The notes under the pieces: generated by a model
Database searches by the model: none
What the model was told of the DNA's origin: nothing
What the model saw: the letters and a program-made list of their open reading frames with translations, nothing else
Program-made: the position numbers and the translations under genes
Part shown: positions 1-6,096 of the stretch, piece by piece
Position numbering within the stretch: position 1 is the first letter of the stretch
Layout: the number at the start of each line of letters is the position of its first letter
Source of the DNA: GCA-020348365 sp964347995
GTDB taxonomy: Archaea > Thermoproteota > Bathyarchaeia > Bathyarchaeales > Bathyarchaeaceae
Assembly (NCBI GenBank): GCA_964347995.1
Contig: CAYGBA010000035.1
Location: 1 to 16,322, forward strand
DNA length: 16,322 bases
Reading direction: 5' to 3'

Positions 1-244
1 GCTGATCGGAGAGTCTGGTTAGGACTTCGGCTTCCCGAGCCGATAACCCGGGTCCAAATCCCGGCGGCCGCACCAACCTCCCAATGCCAAGCTGATTTTG
101 GAATCTCGTTCCTGCCTTGGGTCCGATCAGGCGTTCCATTGCCTCAATCAGAGCGTTTTCGGATACCCTGCTCAGATTCAGGCCCATTTTTCCTGCGGTT
201 TCCAAGACTTCTTTATCCAAATACCAAAAAAGGCGATTTTTCAT
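1..244 (-). CDS. Tyrosine integrase, N-terminal part (runs off left edge), with embedded tRNA-derived att site
   Basis: The minus strand is open from an ATG at 244-242 to the left edge (81 codons, no stop). Residues 1-39, beginning MKNRLFWYLDKEVLETAGKM, form a short strand followed by helices with the look of a ribbon-helix-helix/CcdA-like antitoxin. Archaeal integrases with such an N-terminus are known to me, so that part is recall. The following residues, starting VRPPGFGPGL, are the antisense reading of a tRNA 3' half. This is the hallmark of archaeal integrases whose attP lies inside the gene. After VLTRL the frame stops matching an antisense tRNA and continues as SDQ, which suggests an uninterrupted (attP-form) gene rather than an intN fragment fused to a complete tRNA. 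The catalytic domain would lie outside the window. An in-frame ATG at 268 is an alternative start. No strong ribosome site is visible. The integrase identity is inference; the open frame and the tRNA overlap are seen directly. Confidence 0.65.
   Translation of the reverse strand, partial: MKNRLFWYLDKEVLETAGKMGLNLSRVSENALIEAMERLIGPKAGTRFQNQLGIGRLVRPPGFGPGLSAREAEVLTRLSDQ
12..75 (+). tRNA. tRNA-Gly(CCC) 3' part, probable attachment-site copy
   Basis: Positions 27-43 form a 5-bp anticodon stem (TCGGC/GCCGA) around the loop TTCCCGA, giving anticodon CCC at 34-36. The T stem is 48-52 with 60-64 (CCGGG/CCCGG) and the T loop is TCCAAAT. The 3' acceptor strand CGGCCGC is at 65-71, followed by A and an encoded CCA at 73-75. 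The D-loop sequence TGGTTAGGAC is present at 16-25. The 5' acceptor strand should read GCGGCCG, but bases 1-11 do not pair with the 3' strand. The tRNA is therefore incomplete here, split by an intron reaching past the window edge, or only a 3' fragment used as an att site. T-loop position 55 is C instead of the nearly universal T, which favours a fragment or decayed copy. Overlap with the antisense integrase frame supports the att reading. Confidence 0.6.
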
Positions 245-352
245 TGCGCATCTTCCACTGGATTCCATGTTAAAACATGCGCGGATGGCTATCTATTGCC
301 CATTGAGAGAAAGACTGTGGTGGTTGTGCGCACAAATGCGAGCATGCAAAGA

Positions 353-391
353 TATTATAAATGAATATCGATCACAAATAATACTTTGAGG
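353..391 (+). promoter_or_regulatory. mscL promoter and ribosome site
   Basis: An AT-rich box ATTATAAAT at 353-361 lies about 25-30 bases ahead of an expected transcript start near 382-385. GAGG at 388-391 sits five bases before the ATG at 397. The rest of 245-396 shows no supportable gene. Confidence 0.5.
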
Positions 392-396
392 AAAAC

Positions 397-768
397 ATGT
401 CAAGCTCCACTGAAAAGGAGATGTTGGAAGAACTTAGGAAGATTAGGGAAGCTCTTGAGCCTAAGCCTGCTCCGCCTCCACCAAAGGGACTGTGGAACGA
501 ATTCATGGACTTCATCTCAAAATACAAGGTTATGGGATTGGCAGTAGCTTTCATTATGGGCATATATCTAGGTGCGTTGATTCAGGCACTCGTAAGCGAC
601 CTAATCATGCCAATAATTCAGCTAATCCCAGGCATGGGCAAATGGGACGAGATTGTAGCGGGGCCATTTATGATTGGACACTTCATCGGAGCACTCATCA
701 CTTTCCTAATAGTAGCCCTAGTGATCTTCCTTCTGGTGAAAATCACTAGAAAATGGGGCATAGAATAA
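397..768 (+). CDS. mscL: Large-conductance mechanosensitive channel MscL
   Basis: A 123-residue membrane protein of the MscL family. Such channels form an oligomeric pore that opens under membrane tension and releases solutes during hypo-osmotic shock. After a charged N-terminus and a proline-rich stretch (residues 22-29), residues 31-45 form the amphipathic slide-helix region. They are followed by the signature VMGLAVAFIMGIYLGALIQA of TM1 (about 45-65) and SDLIMPII, typical of the end of TM1. TM2 is about 92-115, and the protein ends with a short basic tail KITRKWGIE. The N-terminal extension of about 30 residues ahead of the family core is longer than in bacterial MscL. The ATG at 397 has GAGG five bases upstream and a TATA box near 353. 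It is a single-gene unit; the next gene converges on it from the other strand. Confidence 0.92.
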   Translation: MSSSTEKEMLEELRKIREALEPKPAPPPPKGLWNEFMDFISKYKVMGLAVAFIMGIYLGALIQALVSDLIMPIIQLIPGMGKWDEIVAGPFMIGHFIGALITFLIVALVIFLLVKITRKWGIE

Positions 769-784
769 CCAGAATCTACCGCCC

Positions 785-793
785 TCTTTTTTT
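785..793 (+). terminator. T-run after mscL
   Basis: Seven consecutive T (787-793) lie 18 bases after the mscL stop, as expected for archaeal oligo-T termination. No strong hairpin precedes them. The remainder up to 944 holds no supportable gene; the minus-strand frame starting at 948 overlaps two better genes. Confidence 0.5.
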
Positions 794-944
794 GTGACAG
801 CGACTACGCCTCTCTGACGCTTTAGGCAGTCTGCGGGTTTATGGGCATGCGAGCATAGCAACATACCGGCAAACTTCAAATACGGTGAATCCGATAACGC
901 CCGTAAGTATTCAGGCAAAACGCATGCATGCAGGGGACATGCGC

Positions 945-1925
945 TCAATTACATTTACAGTCCACACGAGGATTTAGGAGAAGATATTTCGCCTTAGCTG
1001 TGCAATTGCATTTCTTTCGATTCTGGCAGGGATCGATCCCTTGCCTTGTGAGACCTTGAGATTTGTATTTTGAGAATCCGTCTGGAAATACGGTAACAGT
1101 GGTTCCGTATCTCGCGGCCACTTTTTTGGCAGCGAGGAAGTTGGCTCCTGATGATATACCTACACATAGACGTTTCTCTTTAGCGAGGTATTTTGCCGCA
1201 TTTTTTGCCTCGCCCGTAGAGACACATACAACGTCATCTATGAGTTCGTTCAGTCCACCCATTTCATCGGAGACTATAGCGGGAATAAAGCCGTCTCCTA
1301 TACCTTGGATTCCATGTAATCCGGGTTCTCCTCCGGTCATAACGGGTGATTCCAAGGGTTCTACGGCCACGATTTTGATCTTGGGAAAGGCCTCTTTGAG
1401 CCGCTTTCCGCAGCCAATCAGGGTTCCCCCCGTTCCGACACCGCTTACGAATGCGCATAGATTGTCTGAGTATGATTTGATCTGATCTAAAATTTCCTGC
1501 GCTGTCGTTTTGTAGTGACATTCAACGTTCAACGGATTGGAAAATTGATCCGGGTTGAAATATCCCGGGTTCTTGGCTATTTCATCCCGAATCCTTGCTG
1601 CCTCCGCAAAGTTTCCTTCCGAACAGAGAATCAGTTTTGCACCGAGTTTTCTTATGATCCTTTTCCTCTCGTCTGACATATTTTTTGGCATTACAATAAT
1701 AATCGGGTATCCCTTTTCCCTCGCAAAATAGCTCAAAGCAATCCCCGTGTTCCCACTAGATGCTTCAACTATCGTCATTCCAGGTCTTAGAAGTCCAAGT
1801 CTCTCGCTCTGTTCAATAATATATTTCGCAATCCGGTCTTTGATGCTGCCCAGAGGATTTGTGCATTCCAGTTTCGCATATACTGCATCTACTTCCAAAA
1901 GCGGAGTATTTCCGACTTCTATCAA
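945..1925 (-). CDS. Cysteine synthase family PLP enzyme with Cys-rich tail
   Basis: A 326-residue fold-type II PLP enzyme of the cysteine synthase / cystathionine beta-synthase family. It would normally join sulfide to an activated serine (O-acetyl- or O-phosphoserine) to give cysteine; the true substrate cannot be told from sequence alone. Visible motifs are GNTPL at 5-9, the PLP-binding lysine K29 in GSIKDR, SSGNTG at 56-61, the phosphate-binding loop GVGTGGT near 167 and GISSG near 257. The start is TTG at 1925: upstream codons stay open for 13 residues but contain no other start. A TATA box at 1964-1973 fits a transcript beginning near 1940. The last 30 residues carry five cysteines (DPC, KKC, NC, DC, KC) beyond the catalytic core, which I do not know from ordinary CysK or CysM. 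Stop is TGA. Confidence 0.88.
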   Translation of the reverse strand: MIEVGNTPLLEVDAVYAKLECTNPLGSIKDRIAKYIIEQSERLGLLRPGMTIVEASSGNTGIALSYFAREKGYPIIIVMPKNMSDERKRIIRKLGAKLILCSEGNFAEAARIRDEIAKNPGYFNPDQFSNPLNVECHYKTTAQEILDQIKSYSDNLCAFVSGVGTGGTLIGCGKRLKEAFPKIKIVAVEPLESPVMTGGEPGLHGIQGIGDGFIPAIVSDEMGGLNELIDDVVCVSTGEAKNAAKYLAKEKRLCVGISSGANFLAAKKVAARYGTTVTVFPDGFSKYKSQGLTRQGIDPCQNRKKCNCTAKAKYLLLNPRVDCKCN

Positions 1926-1963
1926 TGGGAATGCCTCTACACCGAGAACTACAGCAATTCTTG

Positions 1964-1973
1964 TTTATATTAA
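1964..1973 (-). promoter_or_regulatory. TATA box of the cysteine synthase gene
   Basis: Reading the minus strand, AATTAATATAAAC contains a TATA-like box about 40 bases ahead of the TTG start at 1925. This gives a short leader. No good ribosome site is seen. Confidence 0.45.
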
Positions 1974-2067
1974 TTGAATGGCGGGCATATCGCATTGCAT
2001 GCCTGTCGAGTCAAGAAGCATTAACAGGAAGACGCTGGGAACTGGCTGGACAGACGGACATGCGCGC

Positions 2068-2142
2068 CTAACCTAAGACTGCGCTAATCAAGAATGCTAT
2101 GCCAAATACTATGAAGACAATTCCGCTTCCAAATTCAATCTA
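2068..2142 (-). pseudogene. C-terminal remnant of the UPF0016 transporter beyond an in-frame TAG
   Basis: Directly after the TAG at 2142-2140 the same frame continues for 23 codons to a second TAG at 2070-2068. The translation begins IEFGSGIVFIVFGIAF and ends ISAVLG. This is a hydrophobic helix preceded by an SG, exactly what ends normal UPF0016/TMEM165 proteins (SGI-F-I-FG). With it the protein would be about 190 residues, the usual size. The first TAG therefore removes the last membrane helix. It is one base from AAG, GAG, CAG or TGG. The lesion could be a real nonsense mutation, a sequencing error or a read-through codon. Confidence 0.8.
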
Positions 2143-2640
2143 TTTCAATGGCACAAATCGTGTTAACGCTGTTCCAATTGTTGCCCCTAGCCCAGTGATA
2201 GCTATGAATGCCATCATCACGCCAAGATAGACTAGGAAGGCGGATCTATACTCCGCAGAGAGAGCTATCACGGCAAACTGTGTCTTGTCGCCCAGCTCCA
2301 TCAATGTGATTAATGAAAAGGAAGAGAGGAGCGCGTTTCTAGCCTCCTCTTCTGTCTTGACTTGGGTTTCTTCCCTTCTGGAAATTACTGTGTAAGCACC
2401 AAAAATCAGAAAGATTGTAGCTGCTACGATTCGTATCCAAAATGTAGGTAACACAAGGGTCAACGTGTCCCCAACGGCCACAGCGATCCCTGTGGTCAAG
2501 AGGAACGCCAACATGGCTCCAAGAAAGACTGAGAGCGCCCTGAACTTTGAGGACAAGGTAATGACTGCAATCTGCGTTTTATCTCCCAACTCAGCAATTG
2601 TGACTAGTATGAATAATGCTACAAGCGGTTCCAAATCCAT
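2140..2640 (-). CDS. UPF0016/GDT1/TMEM165 family cation transporter, truncated by TAG
   Basis: A 166-residue membrane protein with the twin signature of the UPF0016 (Gdt1/TMEM165, MneA-like) family: ELGDKT at 17-22 and again at 115-120, one per three-helix repeat. Characterised relatives export Mn2+ or Ca2+, probably against protons. Helices lie at about 5-25, 36-58, 68-86, 104-125, 133-155. The sixth is encoded after the in-frame TAG that ends this frame. A charged cytosolic loop (88-103) separates the repeats. The start is ATG at 2640; a TATA-like TTAATAG at about 2663-2671 would place the transcript start almost on the ATG, so it may be leaderless. The MFS gene upstream ends 44 bases before it. 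Whether a five-helix product is functional is unclear. Confidence 0.88.
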   Translation of the reverse strand: MDLEPLVALFILVTIAELGDKTQIAVITLSSKFRALSVFLGAMLAFLLTTGIAVAVGDTLTLVLPTFWIRIVAATIFLIFGAYTVISRREETQVKTEEEARNALLSSFSLITLMELGDKTQFAVIALSAEYRSAFLVYLGVMMAFIAITGLGATIGTALTRFVPLK

Positions 2641-2684
2641 GGACAGAAATGATACGACAGAAATCTATTAAGCTTGCGCGGCAA

Positions 2685-3944
2685 CTATCGCAAATCTTGT
2701 TTGGGCTCAGAAACCAATAGTAACACGACGAGCACTCCAATGAGACCTGCGCCTGCACAAGCGATGAAAGGTGCTTCAGAAGACGAAAATTCATAGAGAA
2801 AACCCCCAACGGCAGAGCCCACAACCAATCCAACATTCCGGAATAGGTTGAAAATCCCCATGCCTCTTCCCCTTTTCGAGGCCGAAATCAGACCTGAAAA
2901 CATGGCGGTAATTGAGGGGTTGGACATTGAACGGCCAAGTCCTCGCATTGTCATAACAAAGAGCAACGGCCAAAAACTCCCCGATAAAATGACAAGTAGG
3001 GCAGCTGAGGCATGAATGATCTTTCCTAAGATGATCATAGGTTTCCTTCCAACTTCATCAGCAACTATTCCAATGGGGATTGTCGCAAGTAGAGTCACAA
3101 TTCCTTGGACTGTGAAGAGCATTCCCACACCCACTTCGGATATGCCCATCTCTTCGTTGGCATATACGGATAACACTGGCTGCATTAGTGCGTTGGAAAA
3201 GACCAAGATGAACTGAGCTATACAGAGGCCTATGAAGATGCTCGCGTACGGTGTTATCTGTTTGAACGCATTAATAGCTTCGTTGCGCGTTGAGGTTTTG
3301 GAGTCAGTTCCGAAATGAGGGTTTTCACTTGCAGAATCAGCGATGCTTTGTTTGGCTGAAACCGTTTCCTGCACAGTTAAGGCCACAATGAGGGAACTGA
3401 AGAAGGCTAATACTCCGCAAACAAGGAATGGAATGGCAATGGAAAACACTCCTGCCAGCACACCGCCCAGCGCCGGACCTATTACCATCCCTAGAAAATG
3501 CATCATCTCGTGAAGCCCCATGGCCTTGCTCCGATCCCTTGGGACCACCATTTCAACGACCATGGTGCTTATCACTGGCCAGACAATTCCCGAAGCCAGG
3601 CCTTGAAGTCCTCTGAGGAGTATCAATTGGTTGACATCTTGGGAAAACCCGTATAGAGACATCACAGCGGAGTAAGCTAGTAATCCCAATATGACTGGTT
3701 TTTTTCTTCCTGCTCGGTCAGCAAGCCACCCCCCAGGAAATGTTGTGATCAGTCGGGCTATCGCGAATGAGGCAGTCAAAAAGCCCAGTTGTGTGCCTGT
3801 AGCTCCAAAGTCTCTTGCGTAAATTGGCAAGATCGGCATAACTAGTCCAAAGCCTAGCATGCTGACAAACACTGCAAAACCCAGAGGCAACAGTTGAGAA
3901 TAACTGAAAAGGATCGTTAGGTTTTCCTTGAATACTCTAAACAC
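2685..3944 (-). CDS. MFS transporter, 12 helices
   Basis: A 419-residue major facilitator superfamily transporter of the drug/metabolite efflux type; substrate unknown. Motif A appears in the first half as GGWLADRAGRKKP (71-83) and is echoed in the second half as GIVADEVGRKP. Twelve hydrophobic segments are divided by a hydrophilic central loop (about 195-225, rich in Ser/Thr/Asn). The start is GTG at 3944, with GGTGA at 3953-3949 four bases upstream and a TATA box at 3989-3996. It ends with TAG, after which the frame shows nothing family-like. It lies upstream of the UPF0016 gene on the same strand, but that gene appears to have its own promoter. Confidence 0.9.
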   Translation of the reverse strand: MFRVFKENLTILFSYSQLLPLGFAVFVSMLGFGLVMPILPIYARDFGATGTQLGFLTASFAIARLITTFPGGWLADRAGRKKPVILGLLAYSAVMSLYGFSQDVNQLILLRGLQGLASGIVWPVISTMVVEMVVPRDRSKAMGLHEMMHFLGMVIGPALGGVLAGVFSIAIPFLVCGVLAFFSSLIVALTVQETVSAKQSIADSASENPHFGTDSKTSTRNEAINAFKQITPYASIFIGLCIAQFILVFSNALMQPVLSVYANEEMGISEVGVGMLFTVQGIVTLLATIPIGIVADEVGRKPMIILGKIIHASAALLVILSGSFWPLLFVMTMRGLGRSMSNPSITAMFSGLISASKRGRGMGIFNLFRNVGLVVGSAVGGFLYEFSSSEAPFIACAGAGLIGVLVVLLLVSEPKQDLR

Positions 3945-4353
3945 TCTATCACCGAGAGATTGGTAATCTTGGAGACAGACATATTCGCATTATAAGAAGA
4001 AAATCCTTATGTTTTGTGTAACTGCTCTATCTCACTATAAAACGCACGCGCGCGTAGTAGACTGGGGGTTAATCGTCTTTTTGTGTGTGGGGCTGCAGTT
4101 GTGGTGACTTTTCCGAAATTTTGCGCACCACCACAACTCCTTCTGAGGAGATTCAAGGTTTAGGCCGGTTTTTCAGAGAGTGTGTAGTTGTTGTCCCCGC
4201 ACGAGCAGACGACGACACGTGAGCAGAGCATTGCGAAAGGCACTAATGCCTTGAGGAGACCACTAAGCACTTGGTGTCTTCGAAGATAGGGGGTTTTACC
4301 TCAAGTCTTCTTGGTTTGTGCAAAACGCGCGCGACTTGTCTATAAGCTCTTTC
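3945..4353. other. 409-base gene-free region with hairpins and a TATA box
   Basis: The left end holds the MFS promoter (TATA 3989-3996, minus). A plus-strand TATA-like box CTATAAAA at 4035-4042 is followed by a CG-alternating stretch (4047-4054). Beyond it lie several inverted repeats between about 4097 and 4305, listed separately. No frame in either strand gives a plausible protein. I did not recognise RNase P, SRP RNA or tRNA signatures. Confidence 0.6.
4063..4320 (+). ncRNA. Candidate structured RNA, identity unknown
   Basis: The TATA box at 4035-4042 predicts a plus-strand start near 4063. Downstream are a perfect 10-bp inverted repeat AGTTGTGGTG (4097-4106) with CACCACAACT (4129-4138), and a 6-bp hairpin AAGGCA (4237-4242) with TGCCTT (4247-4252) around a CTAA loop. 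A 7-bp pair CTTGAGG (4250-4256) with CCTCAAG (4299-4305) partly competes with that hairpin; inside it AGACCAC can pair with GTGTCT. The strand is inferred only from the TATA box; the repeats would also fold on the other strand. No known family was recognised. Confidence 0.3.
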
Positions 4354-4512
4354 TCAGGCTCTGTGCATGGCGCTGAATCCTATTATATGTCTGCATTTCT
4401 TGCAAACATAGACGTAATGCTCTCCAATCTTCCCTCGAAACTTGATGTCTTCTATATCTTCTTTGTCTAAGTAATTATTGCACATGGGACACTTCATTCC
4501 TTCATATACCAT
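4354..4512 (-). CDS. 52-residue zinc-ribbon protein
   Basis: A short minus-strand gene beginning MVYEGMKCPMCNNYL. Two CxxC knuckles, C8/C11 and C37/C40 (CKKC), are separated by 25 residues of charged and then aromatic sequence (HYVYVCKKC), giving a rubredoxin-knuckle zinc ribbon. Such small archaeal zinc ribbons are often nucleic-acid or protein-binding; the function here is unknown. Translation signals are excellent: GAGGTGA at 4525-4519 (match to the archaeal anti-SD) lies six bases before the ATG, and a TATA-like ATAAATC sits at 4558-4564. The gene ends with TGA. It follows the cupin gene on the same strand but has its own promoter. Confidence 0.82.
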   Translation of the reverse strand: MVYEGMKCPMCNNYLDKEDIEDIKFRGKIGEHYVYVCKKCRHIIGFSAMHRA

Positions 4513-4596
4513 AGCCCGTCACCTCTCTAGTGTATTTGAGCCGAGTCGCCAATCAAGATTTATGCCTTGTGGTGTTTTCCGCACGCACAAAAACGC

Positions 4597-4938
4597 CTAG
4601 CGGACTTTAGGTTTGTACCTCATTTTCTCTCCGAAGTAATCCACTACTCTGCATTCACTCAAGAACTTCACAGAATGTTTTGTGTGGGCTGGAATGAAGT
4701 ATTCATCACCCTTTTCGTAGACCTCCGTTTTGTCATTGATAGTTAGTTCCATCTTTCCTTCCACAACGATTCCCCATTGAGGAGACTCATGGCTATGCTC
4801 TGGCACCCGACGAAAAGGTTCCATCTCAAAGAAAACCATTTGGTGGCTTTCACCTTGAGCTATCCATCCCTTGACGCCTTCAAACGGGATGTCTGCTTCG
4901 GGTAAATCTACTATCAGTTCAAGAAACCACCTTTTCAA
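4597..4938 (-). CDS. Small cupin-domain protein
   Basis: A 113-residue single-domain cupin. The first cupin motif, PEHSHESPQWGIVVEG (46-61), supplies probable metal ligands H48 and H50, with E51 or Q54 nearby. The second motif, GDEYFIPAHTKHSVKF, supplies H88. The fold is a beta barrel binding a divalent metal; the substrate is unknown. I place the start at TTG 4938 (MKRWFLELIVDLPEADIPFE), because close relatives in memory begin at this point. In addition, GGGAG lies eight bases upstream and a TATA-like CTTTATTATT lies at 4971-4980. The frame stays open to a TTG at 5010 and further to 5085. The longer version would run through two hairpins and the promoter, so I judge it unlikely. Confidence 0.85.
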   Translation of the reverse strand: MKRWFLELIVDLPEADIPFEGVKGWIAQGESHQMVFFEMEPFRRVPEHSHESPQWGIVVEGKMELTINDKTEVYEKGDEYFIPAHTKHSVKFLSECRVVDYFGEKMRYKPKVR

Positions 4939-5085
4939 TTGATCAACTCCCAAGTTCTCATAGTTGATGAAATAATAAAGGATATCCTCCTTTATGCGTT
5001 GCCTTCGCAACGATTGACGAATTCCGGCGGGCGGTCCAATGTATGGGTAGCTATGGCTTTGGTCAACTTCTCCGCAGGGGACATG
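4939..5085 (-). promoter_or_regulatory. Intergenic with two hairpins and the cupin promoter
   Basis: On the minus strand CGTTGC-GAAG-GCAACG (5012-4997) forms a 6-bp hairpin with a four-base loop. AAAGGA-GGATA-TCCTTT follows immediately downstream at about 4990-4974. The second overlaps the TATA-like box at 4971-4980. They could end the upstream transcript or control the cupin gene; there is no long T-run. Confidence 0.4.
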
Positions 5086-6096
5086 CTATTTTTTCTGGGC
5101 GGCATCTGTGGAGTTCAGGAATTGCGTTGGGATGTGTATCGCAAACCTGCAGACAGGATCGCCGTTCAGGACAGTTTTTATGACGTCTGCCTTGACTGGT
5201 TGGTTGAAGATTATATCCCAGGGTCGCTTGTGATAGCCTGCACTGCAGTAGCAGAAGTTCGGTGAGATTTTGAGGTCTGATTTGATGGCTTCGCGCACCC
5301 ACCCGCAGTGACACGCGTAGTATCTTTTCAGCTTCTCGTCTTCTTCATGCAGGTATTTCTTGGTCATATAGGGAATCTTGGTTTCGTAGATTATGTCTCC
5401 TTCTCTGACTCCGCCCATGACTTCGGGATTGTTTCGAACGTATTCAACGACTTCTTCGTCGATCTCTTGAGCGTAGAACATCGACCTCTCTCTGCTATGT
5501 TTTTCAAGCAACTCAACAGCTTCTCGGTGCCTTTTTCTCAGATAATCGTCTATGTTTTGGGACTTCAGGAACTTCTCTCTCAACGGCAGATAAAATTCTG
5601 TGGGACCGACGTCAAGTCCACTTGACATGATTTCTTTCAATGTCTTTTCGTCGAGTGCGGCTTCAAGTCGTTCCATGATTTTCTTGGCGATTTTCGGCTT
5701 GTCCTTAGGGTCTGTACCGAGTGGAGGCAAGTTGATCCCTGCGAATATCTCGTCGCGCTTGCTTTCGCCCATAGTCTTTTCTAGTGTTTCAGAAAGTTTT
5801 TCTAGAGCCCTAAACCCTTCTACGAATCCAAATAGCAAAGCCACTATCTCTCGCTTATTCGCAAAATTGGCGTATCTTATGAGAGCCACAAAACTGTCAA
5901 TCGTGTTCTTCCCAGTCACCGTCAAATGCTCAACAAAGCTCTGCATATCGGCAGGCGACGAACTGCTGAAATCTCTACTTCCATATTTCTTTTCCAGAAA
6001 CGCCTCAAAATCTTTCACGACTCCGACATGTACTCGAATAGTCTCCTCTTTCACATTTCTCTTGGTGCAATGATCTCTAAATCCTTCTTCGTCCAA
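5086..6096 (-). CDS. Integrase-like N-terminal helical domain joined to a Cys-rich domain (DUF6144-like)
   Basis: A 336-residue soluble protein. Residues 1-100 are all-helical and resemble the core-binding (SAM-like) domain of tyrosine recombinases: a VHVGVVKDFEAFLEKKYG-type helix, then SPADMQSFVEHL. No recombinase catalytic domain (R..HxxR..Y) follows. The middle (about 110-200) is charged helical sequence. The C-terminal domain has C262-H-C264, C282-Y-C284 with SAGYHKRPWD, and C316 in GDPVCRFAIHIP. From memory this matches uncharacterised prokaryotic proteins grouped as DUF6144; that name is recall and unchecked. The cysteines may bind a metal or cluster. The start is TTG at 6096 with GGAGG seven bases upstream. 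Stop is TAG; the cupin frame happens to be the same frame downstream, but no homology bridges it. Function unknown. Confidence 0.75.
   Translation of the reverse strand: MDEEGFRDHCTKRNVKEETIRVHVGVVKDFEAFLEKKYGSRDFSSSSPADMQSFVEHLTVTGKNTIDSFVALIRYANFANKREIVALLFGFVEGFRALEKLSETLEKTMGESKRDEIFAGINLPPLGTDPKDKPKIAKKIMERLEAALDEKTLKEIMSSGLDVGPTEFYLPLREKFLKSQNIDDYLRKRHREAVELLEKHSRERSMFYAQEIDEEVVEYVRNNPEVMGGVREGDIIYETKIPYMTKKYLHEEDEKLKRYYACHCGWVREAIKSDLKISPNFCYCSAGYHKRPWDIIFNQPVKADVIKTVLNGDPVCRFAIHIPTQFLNSTDAAQKK

Noticed and set aside
98..389. Two plus-strand frames of 88-90 codons left of mscL
   Set aside because: They are the opposite strand of the integrase frame, lack ribosome sites and show no protein-like composition.
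718..948. Minus-strand 76-codon frame
   Set aside because: It overlaps the mscL 3' end and the cysteine synthase stop, and has no signals or family resemblance.
2068..2142. Pyrrolysine decoding of the TAG
   Set aside because: TAG is a frequent terminal stop in this window, including the next stop of the same frame, and no pyl genes are present here. Kept only as a low-probability option.
4060..4340. RNase P RNA or SRP RNA
   Set aside because: The conserved GAGGAAAGTC-type core and the GGAAG/AGCAGC SRP tetraloop region were not found on either strand.
4597..6096. Fusion of the cupin and the Cys-rich gene through the shared frame
   Set aside because: The bases between TAG 5086 and the cupin start translate to unrelated sequence with promoter and hairpins, so the shared frame is chance.
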